Assembly (NCBI RefSeq): GCF_009495355.1
Contig: NZ_VZAD01000004.1
Coordinates: 1 to 34,191, forward strand
DNA from: Segatella copri
GTDB taxonomy: Bacteria > Bacteroidota > Bacteroidia > Bacteroidales > Bacteroidaceae
Direction of reading: 5' to 3'
DNA: 34,191 bases
Positions 17,391-25,504 of the stretch are shown piece after piece (the stretch's first letter is position 1; each line of letters starts with the position of its first letter). Both the position numbers and the translations under genes were made by a program. Under the pieces are notes generated by a model that searched no databases, had not been told where the DNA came from, and saw only the letters and a list, made by a program, of their open reading frames with translations.

Positions 17391-19406
17391 ATGCCACTGG
17401 CAAGCTTTGCCCAGAGCGAAGTGCAACCCAACGAAAAGAAAGACACAATAGCCGACCAGGAGATTAAGGAAGTAACCGTGGTGAGCCGCAAAGCTGGTGT
17501 AAGTCGACTGGCAGGAGCCATCAATGGTTCTATCATCAACAAAGACGAACTCTTCAAGGCTGCCTGCTGCAACCTGGGCGAGAGCTTCACCACCAATCCT
17601 TCAGTAGATGTCAACTATAGCGATGCGGCAACAGGAGCAAGACAAATCAAGCTGCTCGGACTTGCAGGAACATACGTGCAGATGATGACAGAAAACCTGC
17701 CCAACTTCCGTGGCGCAGCAGCCCCATTCTCTTTAGGCTACGTGCCAGGTCCATGGATGCAGAGCATACAGGTAAGCAAGGGAGCCTCATCGGTAAAAGC
17801 CGGATACGAAAGCATCACAGGCCAAATCAACGTAGAATATCTCAAGGCAGATGCCGAGCCTGGCGTGGAGGCCAACCTCTATGGCGATACCGACGGAAAG
17901 CTGGAAGCCAACGCCGCAGCCAACGTACATCTCAACAGCAAGCTCACTACCGAGTTGCTTACACACTATGAGAACAGATGGGGAGCCAACGATATGAACA
18001 TGGATGGCTTCAAGGATATGCCCAACATTCTGCAATACAACTTGCAGAACCGATGGATATTCAAGTCGGAACACTACATGCTGCGTGCCGGCATCTCGCT
18101 CATCAGCGAACATCGTCGCGGAGGACAGACCCTTAAGGAGATGGACGATGACATGAAAAAAGCCATGGAGGGCAAAGAACTCTATGGCATAGACATCAAG
18201 ACCAACCGGTATGAGGCTTACATGAAACACGCGTTCATTCTCAATAAGGAGCACGGCACCAATATTGCCCTCATGACTACAGGATCCATGCACCAGGAAG
18301 ATGCCCTCTATGGACATAAGACCTACTACGTGAACGAGAAAAACCTGTATGCATCACTCATGTTTGAGCACAACTTCAACAAGCAGCACAACCTCTCAAC
18401 AGGTGTGAGCCTCAACCACGATTACTTAGGACAGCAATATCGTCTCACCGATGACCAGACTCAAGCCAAGACACGCGACAATGAGAAGGAAACCATTCCG
18501 GGCATCTATGCCCAATACACCTATAATCTCAACAACAAGCTCATCGTGATGGCAGGAATCCGTGCCGACCACAGCAATCTGTACGGCAACTTCGTCACAC
18601 CACGTTTCCATGTGAAATGGCAGGCCAACGACATCATAGGCTTCCGCCTTTCTGCCGGCAAAGGCTATCGCTCAGTACATGCTCTTGCCGAAAACAACTA
18701 TCTCCTGGCAAGCAGCAGAAGACTCGTCATCGACGACAACCTGAAACAGGAGGAAGCTTGGAACTATGGCATCAGCAGTCAGATGAACATACCGCTGTTT
18801 GGACAGACACTCAAGCTCAATGCTGAGTATTATTACACCAAATTCCAGAACCAGGCTGTCATCAACTTCGACAGCAATGTACCCGAAGTACGCATCTCCA
18901 ATCTGGATGGCAAGAGCTATTCACACGTGTTCCAGATAGACGCCGCCTACCCCATCTTCAAAGGCATGACCCTGACAGCAGCCTATCGCCGCAACTATGT
19001 CAAGGAAACCTATGACGGCATACGTATGGACAAGCCTTTGCTCAGCAAGTACAAAGGTCTGGTTTCTGCCTCCTACAAGACTCCGCTCGGTCTTTGGCAG
19101 TTTGATGCCACCTTGCAGCTCAATGGCGGAGGAAGAATGCCACAAGCCTATACACTTGCCAATGGCGAGCCTTCATGGGACCAGAACTTCAAGGCTTACA
19201 CCTTGCTCAGTGCACAAATCACTCGTTGGTTCCGCCACTTCTCCATCTATATAGGAGGCGAAAACCTGACAGGATTCAAGCAAAAGCACCCTGTAGTAGA
19301 TGCCATGAATCCTTGGGGCAGCCAGTTTGACACCAATATGGTATGGGGTCCTATCAATGGAGCTATGGGCTATATCGGTATCCGTGTAAACTTCGGAAGA
19401 CTCTAA
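17391..19406 (+). CDS. TonB-dependent receptor, 5' end apparently frameshifted
   Basis: A 671-residue outer-membrane receptor from the first in-frame ATG. Visible are a TonB-box-like EIKEVTVVSRK, a plug (QIKLLGLAGTYVQMMTENLP, VQSIQVSKGASSVKAGYES-like stretch) and a barrel ending MGYIGIRVNFGRL. It lacks the carboxypeptidase-like domain of SusC proteins and resembles metal or siderophore receptors. The ATG at 17391 falls inside a signal peptide: the in-frame codons upstream read KHTLLGIALIMPLASFAQS, but no ATG, GTG or TTG precedes them before a stop at 17322. An ATG at 17321 is one base out of frame. The downstream HMA gene suggests a copper-type or other heavy-metal substrate (inference). Confidence 0.88.
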   Translation: MPLASFAQSEVQPNEKKDTIADQEIKEVTVVSRKAGVSRLAGAINGSIINKDELFKAACCNLGESFTTNPSVDVNYSDAATGARQIKLLGLAGTYVQMMTENLPNFRGAAAPFSLGYVPGPWMQSIQVSKGASSVKAGYESITGQINVEYLKADAEPGVEANLYGDTDGKLEANAAANVHLNSKLTTELLTHYENRWGANDMNMDGFKDMPNILQYNLQNRWIFKSEHYMLRAGISLISEHRRGGQTLKEMDDDMKKAMEGKELYGIDIKTNRYEAYMKHAFILNKEHGTNIALMTTGSMHQEDALYGHKTYYVNEKNLYASLMFEHNFNKQHNLSTGVSLNHDYLGQQYRLTDDQTQAKTRDNEKETIPGIYAQYTYNLNNKLIVMAGIRADHSNLYGNFVTPRFHVKWQANDIIGFRLSAGKGYRSVHALAENNYLLASSRRLVIDDNLKQEEAWNYGISSQMNIPLFGQTLKLNAEYYYTKFQNQAVINFDSNVPEVRISNLDGKSYSHVFQIDAAYPIFKGMTLTAAYRRNYVKETYDGIRMDKPLLSKYKGLVSASYKTPLGLWQFDATLQLNGGGRMPQAYTLANGEPSWDQNFKAYTLLSAQITRWFRHFSIYIGGENLTGFKQKHPVVDAMNPWGSQFDTNMVWGPINGAMGYIGIRVNFGRL

Positions 19407-19508
19407 TCAAAAGGTGCTTTACCGACAGAATTCTCGCTTCGGGATAAGTAAAAACAAGAAATATTCATTATTAATTAAATATTTTAATCATAAAAGAAAG
19501 GAAAAATT

Positions 19509-19979
19509 ATGAAAAAGATTATGACAGTAACCGCCATGCTGGTATTTGCCATCAGCATGTTTGCAAAAGACATTAAGACTGTAGTGTTCACCACACTTCC
19601 ACAGATGCACTGTGAGAACTGCGAGAACAAGATCAAGGGCAACCTGCGCTTTGAGAAGGGAATCAAACAGATTACCACCAGCGTACCCGACCAGAAAGTA
19701 ACTATCGAATATGATGCCGACAAGACTACTCCAGAGAACATCGCCAAGGGCTTTGCCAAGATTGGCTACAAGGCAACTGTTGTAACAGGCGAAGCCAAGA
19801 AAAAAGGCTGTAGTGGCTGCAGCAAGAAAGCTGATGCAACTAAAGGCAGCTGCTGCAAGAAGAACGGTGAAAAGAAAGAAGGAAGCTGCTGCAGTAAGAA
19901 AGCCGAAGTAAAGAAAGAGGGTTGTGGAGGCTGTAGCAAGAAAGCTGATGCAACTAAAGGCAACTGCAGCACGAAGTAA
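19509..19979 (+). CDS. Secreted HMA-domain protein with Cys-rich repeated tail
   Basis: A 156-residue protein: signal peptide (1-19, ...SMFA-KD), a heavy-metal-associated domain (about 22-92) with the metal-binding MHCENCE (C35, C38), and a Lys/Cys-rich tail (about 97-156) with GCSGCSKKADATKG, SCCKK, SCCSKK and GCGGCSKKADATKG. HMA domains bind Cu(I), Zn(II) or similar ions; here the domain is outside the cytoplasm. The tail looks like a metallothionein-like sponge. It lies 102 bp after the TonB receptor and ends at a strong terminator. Confidence 0.88.
   Translation: MKKIMTVTAMLVFAISMFAKDIKTVVFTTLPQMHCENCENKIKGNLRFEKGIKQITTSVPDQKVTIEYDADKTTPENIAKGFAKIGYKATVVTGEAKKKGCSGCSKKADATKGSCCKKNGEKKEGSCCSKKAEVKKEGCGGCSKKADATKGNCSTK
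19815..19962 (+). repeat. 34-bp direct repeat inside the HMA gene
   Basis: 19815-19848 and 19929-19962 are identical except one base (GGCTGC versus GGCTGT at the start). The period is 114 bp (38 codons), so the repeat is in frame and duplicates the GCSKKADATKG block of the tail. Confidence 0.85.
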
Positions 19980-20010
19980 CGACAAGATAGGAGTAATACC
20001 TTTATTATAG

Positions 20011-20057
20011 AAAGAACCGTACTTAGTGTTAAAAGGACACAAAGTACGGTTCTTTTT
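20011..20057 (+). terminator. Terminator between HMA and FucP-like genes
   Basis: A perfect 14-bp stem, AAAGAACCGTACTT (20011-20024) with its complement at 20042-20055, followed by TTTT. It serves the plus-strand metal cluster. On the minus strand the stem is followed by CTATAAT, so it may also help end the converging transporter transcript. Confidence 0.88.
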
Positions 20058-20083
20058 TATTTCAGTAAACTGACTTACTTACA

Positions 20084-21283
20084 TTACCCCAGTTTCTTTG
20101 CCTTTGACACATGAAGGGCAAAGGCAGCAATAACGACAAAGCAAACCAAAGGTACAATGAAGCCAACAGCCATGTCGGTTTCGCCAAGAGCACCCATCAG
20201 TACAGGAGCAATAGCTCCACCCACGATTCCCATGATGAGATAAGAAGAGCCACGCTTCGTACTGCCGGCGTCAAGCCCTCGCAATGCCAAGGCAAAGATA
20301 GTGGGAAACATGATGGACTCGCAAAGATAGGTCAACACCAAAGCCACTACAGCCAGCATACCTGCACCCAAGATAACCGCCAGCATACAGACTGAGGCGC
20401 CCAAGGCGCAGAACAACAGCAAGGTGCCAGCCTTGACATAGTTCATGCCCCAACTGCCCAACAATCGACCGACAAAGAAGAAGCCCATACCACCAAACGA
20501 CAGCATCAAGGCAGCATCTCGAGCCGAAACAGAAGGAATACTCTCGGTGACATAATTGATAAAGAAACTGTTGATACCCGTCTGGGCAGCCACATAGAAG
20601 AAAATGGCTGTTAAACCGAAGACAAAGGTACGGGAATGCCACAACGACACCCCGGAAGCTGCCTCAGCAACCTGTTTCTCCTCTTTAATCTCGGGTAGCT
20701 TCACGCGACCTATTACTATGGCGATAAGCAGCACGGCAATGCCTATAATGGTGTAAGGCAAAGCCACCGAGCCACTGTTGCCATCGGCTCCACGGAAAAC
20801 AAGAAGTCCTCCTACCAAAGGACCGACTATCCAGCCCAGTCCATTGAGCGACTGAGCCAGGTTGAGTCTTGAGGCTGAGGTCTCCTCATCGCCAAGGACA
20901 GCAATATAAGGATTGGATGCTGTTTCCAGACAGGTAAGTCCGCAGCCTATCACAAACAGGCAGACCAGGAAAAAGTTGAACGACATAATCATCTCGCCCG
21001 GAATGAAAAGCAAGGCACCAATGCCATAAAGCACCAGTCCTGTAAGCACTCCTGCCTTATAGCCCCACTTGCGGATAATGGTACCGGCAGGTATGGCCAT
21101 GATAAAATAACCTCCATACACCATCGCCTGCACCAGGGCAGAGCGAGTCTTGGATATGACAAGGGCATCCTGATAGTGCTTGTTCAGAATATCAAGGATG
21201 CTATGAGCAAAGCCCCAAAAGAAAAACAGCGATGCTATGAGCACAAAAGGCAGCAGATACTGCCCGGGAACAATCTTTTTCAT
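20084..21283 (-). CDS. MFS sugar transporter, FucP-like
   Basis: About 399 residues with 12 predicted membrane helices of the major facilitator superfamily. FFFWGFAHSILDILNKHYQ in helix 1 and ETASNPYIAVLGDEETSASRLN after helix 4 are typical of the fucose/glucose/galactose permease (FucP) group, proton symporters of the inner membrane. The ATG at 21283 is preferred; a GTG at 21289 would leave only one base after the upstream stop. It is second in a two-gene operon with a sugar nucleotidyltransferase/kinase fusion, suggesting that L-fucose or a related sugar is the cargo. The exact sugar is inference. Confidence 0.9.
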   Translation of the reverse strand: MKKIVPGQYLLPFVLIASLFFFWGFAHSILDILNKHYQDALVISKTRSALVQAMVYGGYFIMAIPAGTIIRKWGYKAGVLTGLVLYGIGALLFIPGEMIMSFNFFLVCLFVIGCGLTCLETASNPYIAVLGDEETSASRLNLAQSLNGLGWIVGPLVGGLLVFRGADGNSGSVALPYTIIGIAVLLIAIVIGRVKLPEIKEEKQVAEAASGVSLWHSRTFVFGLTAIFFYVAAQTGINSFFINYVTESIPSVSARDAALMLSFGGMGFFFVGRLLGSWGMNYVKAGTLLLFCALGASVCMLAVILGAGMLAVVALVLTYLCESIMFPTIFALALRGLDAGSTKRGSSYLIMGIVGGAIAPVLMGALGETDMAVGFIVPLVCFVVIAAFALHVSKAKKLG

Positions 21284-21290
21284 CGTCACA

Positions 21291-22457
21291 CTACTTTCTT
21301 CTTATCGTTAGTGTGATGGCCTCAGGATGAGCTTCGGCAAAATTCTTCACATCGTCTACCACCAAGGCCAGATATCCACCGCCACCAGCTCCAGGCATCT
21401 TCCACGCCTTCACATCGGGCAGAGCTGAATACTTGTCAATATAACCTTGGACACAACCCTGAATCATGGCAGGGAACATACTTACCTGAGCATCAAACGA
21501 GGCCTTGTAGGCACGGGCGAAAGCCTCATAGTCCTTAGCCAGAATGGCTTGCCAGCAGTCGTCGGCAGCCTGGGCCAAAGCCTTCACCTTCACCTCGGTG
21601 ATGTCCTTACCCTCTACCACCGAGCAACCAGGTCGACGGGGCTCCATCGCTATCATGCAGAGATGTTCCTCCAGCCAGGAAAGTGTCGCCTCATCATCGC
21701 AACGCTCAAACTTCTCGGGCCAGAAACGGTTGTTGTAGTAATGACGGCACAAACCAGGAATACAGATTCCGATGGCATCCTGTGCTCCACTTACGATGCC
21801 ATCATTGCGCTCAGGGTCGTTCTCGAAACAGAAGACCAACTTCGACAAGATTTCAGGATCCATATCGGGCAACTTCACTGGCCATATTTTCTTGATCATG
21901 TTTCGGGTGGAAGTGGAAAGTCCACAGCGCTCGCGCACCTCAAAGGTGGGAATCAACGACATGGTGATGGCCCAGCCTGGAGCATAACAACTCACGTAAG
22001 GCTGATCAATCCATGTACCAGCCAGATCAAGACGAGTTGGCAAGGCGCAGGTTCCATTCTTAATATCAGTACTCGAACGGGCTGTCAATCCCTCGGCAGG
22101 AGTACGCTCCAGCACTACATACTCGATACCATGCTCCTCGCAGAACTTTCGCTTGGTGTCGCTGCTTCCATCTTCATTCACGACAAACACATCGGGATGC
22201 AGGAACTCCACCGTCGGCACAAAGTCCATGATGCCCGAACCGGCATTGATGAATGCATCTTTCACGTATCGGATAGACTTTACCATGAACAGGCGTTCCT
22301 GCTCCGGATAGAAGGTTTTATGATGCTTATACTCCAAGATAGTGGAATCGGAACCTATGCCGACATACAACTCACCATACTGCGAAGCCTGACGGAAGAA
22401 CTCCACATGTCCGCTGTGAAGAAGGTCATAACATCCGCTTACAAATACCTTTTTCAT
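21291..22457 (-). CDS. Nucleotidyltransferase-GHMP kinase fusion
   Basis: A 388-residue two-domain protein. Residues 1-135 form a cytidylyltransferase-type fold with the HxGH signature (H14-S-G-H17) and a late AEGLTARSSTDI resembling the family's ISSTxI motif. Residues about 137-388 look like a GHMP sugar kinase: RLDLAGTWIDQP at the entry, GLSTSTR as the ATP loop, SGAQDAIGI, and GAGGGGYLALV near the C-terminus. The combination suggests phosphorylation of a sugar and activation to a nucleotide sugar, analogous in logic to, but shorter and of opposite order from, the Bacteroides Fkp enzyme. The FucP-like transporter is 7 bp downstream. Substrate unknown. Confidence 0.8.
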   Translation of the reverse strand: MKKVFVSGCYDLLHSGHVEFFRQASQYGELYVGIGSDSTILEYKHHKTFYPEQERLFMVKSIRYVKDAFINAGSGIMDFVPTVEFLHPDVFVVNEDGSSDTKRKFCEEHGIEYVVLERTPAEGLTARSSTDIKNGTCALPTRLDLAGTWIDQPYVSCYAPGWAITMSLIPTFEVRERCGLSTSTRNMIKKIWPVKLPDMDPEILSKLVFCFENDPERNDGIVSGAQDAIGICIPGLCRHYYNNRFWPEKFERCDDEATLSWLEEHLCMIAMEPRRPGCSVVEGKDITEVKVKALAQAADDCWQAILAKDYEAFARAYKASFDAQVSMFPAMIQGCVQGYIDKYSALPDVKAWKMPGAGGGGYLALVVDDVKNFAEAHPEAITLTIRRK

Positions 22458-22504
22458 ATCTGTTATTTATAATCTATTACTATTCACTTGCTTTAGCAAT
22501 CGTG

Positions 22505-22512
22505 CAAATTTA
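22505..22512 (-). promoter_or_regulatory. -7 element of the sugar operon
   Basis: Minus-strand TAAATTTG at 22505-22512, 47 bp upstream of the start codon at 22457. No convincing -33 element is seen. Confidence 0.4.
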
Positions 22513-22599
22513 CAATTTTTCGCAGAAATAAAGGCACATTGTAGAGTTAAAGAAACAAAAGAGCCGACTATAAGTATAGGTTTTTAGTAAAAATAGTTG

Positions 22600-22607
22600 T
22601 AACTTTG
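22600..22607 (+). promoter_or_regulatory. -7 element of argB
   Basis: TAACTTTG at 22600-22607, 28 bp before the argB ATG. It is part of the 11-mer GTTGTAACTTT (22596-22606) that recurs upstream of the ECF sigma gene. Confidence 0.5.
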
Positions 22608-22635
22608 TACTGTCATTATCAAAATATAGACAGAT

Positions 22636-23406
22636 ATGGAGAAAGTAACAATCGTAAAGGTGGGCGGCGCCATCGTTGAGGACAACGAGCAACTGGCACA
22701 GCTCCTTACAGATTTTGCCGCCATACCAGGAAAGAAAGTACTGGTACACGGCGGAGGCAGACGCGCTACTAAAGTAGCAGCAGCCTTGGGTATAGAGAGC
22801 AAAATGGTGAATGGCAGACGCATCACCGACGCACAGATGCTGGAGGTGGTAACCATGGTCTATGGAGGCTTGGTCAACAAGAACCTTGTAGCCAAGTTGC
22901 AAGCCAAGGGCGTAAACGCACTCGGACTGACAGGAGCCGACATGGATGTGATACACAGCCACAAGCGCCCCGTCAAGGACGGAGTAGACTTCGGATATGT
23001 AGGCGATGTGGAACGCGCCAATGGCAAGATGCTGCAAACCCTTATCCAGGAAGGCATTACACCTGTTATGGCTCCGTTGACTCACGACGGCAATGGCAAT
23101 ATTCTGAATACTAACGCCGACACCATAGCCAGCGAAACAGCCAAGGCTTTGGCTCCCTACTACGATGTGACGCTGATATACAGTTTCGAGAAGAAGGGCG
23201 TGCTTTCCAATCCCGATGACGACAACAGCGTGATTCCTGTCATCACACGATCCGACTTCGAGAAATACCAGGCTGACGGAACCATCGGCGGAGGTATGAT
23301 TCCAAAGATAGAGAACGCCCTTGCTGCCGTAGACGCAGGCGTGAAGGAGGTGATTATCACTCTGGCAACAGCCATAGACGGCAAACAGGGAACCGTCATT
23401 AAGTAA
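22636..23406 (+). CDS. argB: Acetylglutamate kinase
   Basis: A 256-residue amino-acid kinase phosphorylating N-acetylglutamate, the second step of arginine synthesis. Visible: VKVGGAIVED (phosphate loop), VLVHGGGRRATKVA, the NTNADTIASETAKAL motif, and GTIGGGMIPKIENALAAVDAGVKEVII. Length is typical. It stands alone, divergent from the sugar operon. speA, which consumes arginine, lies 6.5 kb away and is not linked in an operon. Confidence 0.95.
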   Translation: MEKVTIVKVGGAIVEDNEQLAQLLTDFAAIPGKKVLVHGGGRRATKVAAALGIESKMVNGRRITDAQMLEVVTMVYGGLVNKNLVAKLQAKGVNALGLTGADMDVIHSHKRPVKDGVDFGYVGDVERANGKMLQTLIQEGITPVMAPLTHDGNGNILNTNADTIASETAKALAPYYDVTLIYSFEKKGVLSNPDDDNSVIPVITRSDFEKYQADGTIGGGMIPKIENALAAVDAGVKEVIITLATAIDGKQGTVIK

Positions 23407-23478
23407 AGAACGAAGAGTGAAGAATTCTTTTGCCTTTGATTCTTAATAAGAGTTAAAAATAGAAATAATTTAAGATTG

Positions 23479-23490
23479 GTTGTAACTTTC
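23479..23490 (+). promoter_or_regulatory. Candidate promoter element of the ECF sigma gene
   Basis: GTTGTAACTTTC at 23479-23490 contains TAACTTTC, one mismatch from TAnnTTTG, 31 bp before the ATG. No TTG lies at the expected -33 distance, so a sigma-A promoter is uncertain; autoregulation by the ECF factor is possible. Confidence 0.35.
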
Positions 23491-23521
23491 TTATAACATA
23501 GTCGTCATTAATAACAGAGGA

Positions 23522-24034
23522 ATGAAAGAAATCAGTTTCCGAAACGATGTTTTGCCACTGAAGGACAAACTCTTCAGACTGGCTCTGCGCATTACTCTCA
23601 ACAGAGAGGAAGCCAAAGACATCGTGCAAGACACACTGATAAAAGTCTGGAACTCGCGCAACAAATGGCAACAGTTAGACTCCATCGAAGCCTACAGCCT
23701 CACTATCGCAAGAAATCTCTCGCTCGACCGCATCAAGAAGATGGAGAATCAGAACGGATCGCTCGAAGATGAGAAGACAGAAAGGCCAGACGCCACCTCG
23801 AATCCTTCAGAACGAATGATTCAGAAAGACAAGCTGGACATCGTAAAGAGGATGATAGACGAACTTCCCGAAAAACAACGCAGCTGCATACAGCTACGCG
23901 ATATTGAGGGAAAAGCCTATAAAGACATTGCCCTGATTCTCGGCATCACCGAAGAACAGGTAAAGATCAATATCTTCAGGGCTCGTCAAACAATAAAACA
24001 ACGATTTCAACAATTCGACAAATATGGACTATAA
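23522..24034 (+). CDS. ECF-type RNA polymerase sigma factor
   Basis: A 170-residue sigma-70 family factor with region 2 (LTLNREEAKDIVQ-like: ITLNREEAKDIVQDTLIKVW) and region 4 (ELPEKQRSCIQLRDIEGKAY, EEQVKINIFRARQTIKQ helix-turn-helix). Region 3 is missing, as in ECF factors. It directs RNA polymerase to a small regulon. The next gene overlaps it by 11 bp and encodes a protein with one membrane helix, the usual place of an anti-sigma factor. Confidence 0.93.
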   Translation: MKEISFRNDVLPLKDKLFRLALRITLNREEAKDIVQDTLIKVWNSRNKWQQLDSIEAYSLTIARNLSLDRIKKMENQNGSLEDEKTERPDATSNPSERMIQKDKLDIVKRMIDELPEKQRSCIQLRDIEGKAYKDIALILGITEEQVKINIFRARQTIKQRFQQFDKYGL

Positions 24035-24521
24035 GTACATCAAACAGCTTTTAGAGCGCTACTGGAATTGCGAGACCTCCCTCGAAGAGGAAGACATCCT
24101 CCGCACATTCTTCAGCCAGGAAGATATTCCTTCCGAGCTGGAGTCCTATAAGGCTCTCTTTACCTACGAGCTTGGCGAAAGCAAGAACGAGGCTCTGGGC
24201 GATGACTTTGACCAAAAGATGATGGACATCATTGAAGGCGAGGAAAGCCAGAAGCCAGAAAAGGCAAAGGTAATATCGCTGACAGAGCGACTGAAACCTC
24301 TGTTCAAGGCTGCGGCCATGGTGGCTATCTTCCTTACTCTGGGCAATGCCGCCCAAGTACCTTTCCAGAAAGATGCCGAATACGTAGGAAATACAGGAAA
24401 CGGACAATCGGTTCACGGTGTATCAGTAGCTGCCATTGCCGACTCAGTATCGGTCGACTCCATGCAGCAATCCAATATCAACCAAGTGGCTGCCGATCCG
24501 GCTTCCAACATACTGAAATGA
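24024..24521 (+). CDS. Membrane protein, probable anti-sigma partner
   Basis: A 165-residue protein: acidic, helical N-terminal cytoplasmic part (MDYKYIKQLLERYWNCETSLEEED), one membrane helix at about 93-110 (LFKAAAMVAIFLTLGNAA), and a short Ser/Gln/Val-rich outer part. It overlaps the ECF sigma gene by 11 bp, implying translational coupling. The topology and position fit an anti-sigma factor, although no HxxxCxxC zinc motif is present. Similar Prevotella and Bacteroides proteins are usually left as hypothetical. Confidence 0.75.
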   Translation: MDYKYIKQLLERYWNCETSLEEEDILRTFFSQEDIPSELESYKALFTYELGESKNEALGDDFDQKMMDIIEGEESQKPEKAKVISLTERLKPLFKAAAMVAIFLTLGNAAQVPFQKDAEYVGNTGNGQSVHGVSVAAIADSVSVDSMQQSNINQVAADPASNILK

Positions 24522-24625
24522 TAAATTTCTATGCTTTCTCTATAAAATCATGTTTAGTAAAACAACTCTGAAACTGTGAAGTTTCATTTCTCTCAAATTT
24601 TTCATAACATACTAACGTAATAGTA

Positions 24626-24650
24626 GGGCTGCCAGGAATCCTGGCAGCCC
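24626..24650. terminator. Hairpin between converging genes
   Basis: GGGCTGCCAGG (24626-24636) and CCTGGCAGCCC (24640-24650) form a perfect 11-bp GC-rich stem with a 3-nt loop. It is followed on the plus strand by GTGTTATTTATAT, not a clean U-tract. It lies between the sigma/anti-sigma pair and the converging PP2C-like gene and may stop both. Confidence 0.65.
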
Positions 24651-24693
24651 GTGTTATTTATATACGTTTATCTGGCCTTATCGCCCCAACAGC

Positions 24694-25497
24694 CTATGGC
24701 AGGAAGCGGATATAGGTTCTGTCGTCAAAACTCTTGTTGCCTTCTACAAGGCCTTTGGTTGCGATGAAACAGCTGATGTTTTGAGGATCGTTGGCGATTT
24801 GATTAGCCAAGGCAGCCTCACTCTCTGCCAGAGTAGGCTTGAGGAAAGGATAGCCATCGCTCGCCAAAACAATCTCGGAAGAGGCAGAAACAGTCTCAGA
24901 AGAAGATACTGGCACAACCTTTACCCCCTCCCGATAGATGGGGAATCCATCAATAACAGTATAAGTCTTGTTTTGTCCCGAAAGCATCGCCTCGACGAGC
25001 AAAGGCTCTATTTGCCTGCGAGCCTCAGCAGGAAGCATTCCTTCCTTTATCAAGACAACGCGCCTCTCTGCAATCTCTTGCTCGTAGGGCTTACCATTCT
25101 CATAGAGTTTCCCGCTGATGAGAGCCTGACAATCGCCCACCATCCACACCTCTTGCCTTGCTCTGCTGTAAACGACGGCAGAAGCCGTAAGGCGTTCCTC
25201 GGGATGCAGCAACAATCGCTCAGCCACACCCAAAGGCTTATACACATTATCGCATATATAACGCGTGATGCCTTGGCAGAAATCATCCGCCAAGGCATCC
25301 GCCTTCAATTCTTGTCTGATATATTCAGAGATGAGCACCATAGCATAACGTCCGTTCTTCATCTCCGGATGGAGATGCTTTGGGATCTTGCTCGTACTGC
25401 CATCTATTACGGCGATGAAATCACCGGTCACGACCAGTCCATCCTCACAGGCCTCCTGGCACTTCTTGCCAATAATGCTTTGTTCTATGATAATCAT
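24694..25497 (-). CDS. PP2C-like (PPM fold) protein
   Basis: About 267 residues from the ATG at 25497. GDFIAVIDGST (D32, G33), VWMVGDCQA, EIVLASDGYP and the final DDRTYIRF follow the order of the PP2C/PPM motifs (DG, GDS, DGx, DD), whose Asp residues bind Mn/Mg in Ser/Thr phosphatases. It is divergent, so activity is probable but untested. An in-frame ATG at 25527 would overlap the upstream CPBP gene by 23 bp; the start at 25497 leaves a 7-bp gap. Last gene of a four-gene minus operon. Confidence 0.7.
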   Translation of the reverse strand: MIIIEQSIIGKKCQEACEDGLVVTGDFIAVIDGSTSKIPKHLHPEMKNGRYAMVLISEYIRQELKADALADDFCQGITRYICDNVYKPLGVAERLLLHPEERLTASAVVYSRARQEVWMVGDCQALISGKLYENGKPYEQEIAERRVVLIKEGMLPAEARRQIEPLLVEAMLSGQNKTYTVIDGFPIYREGVKVVPVSSSETVSASSEIVLASDGYPFLKPTLAESEAALANQIANDPQNISCFIATKGLVEGNKSFDDRTYIRFLP

Positions 25498-25504
25498 CTT
25501 ATTA

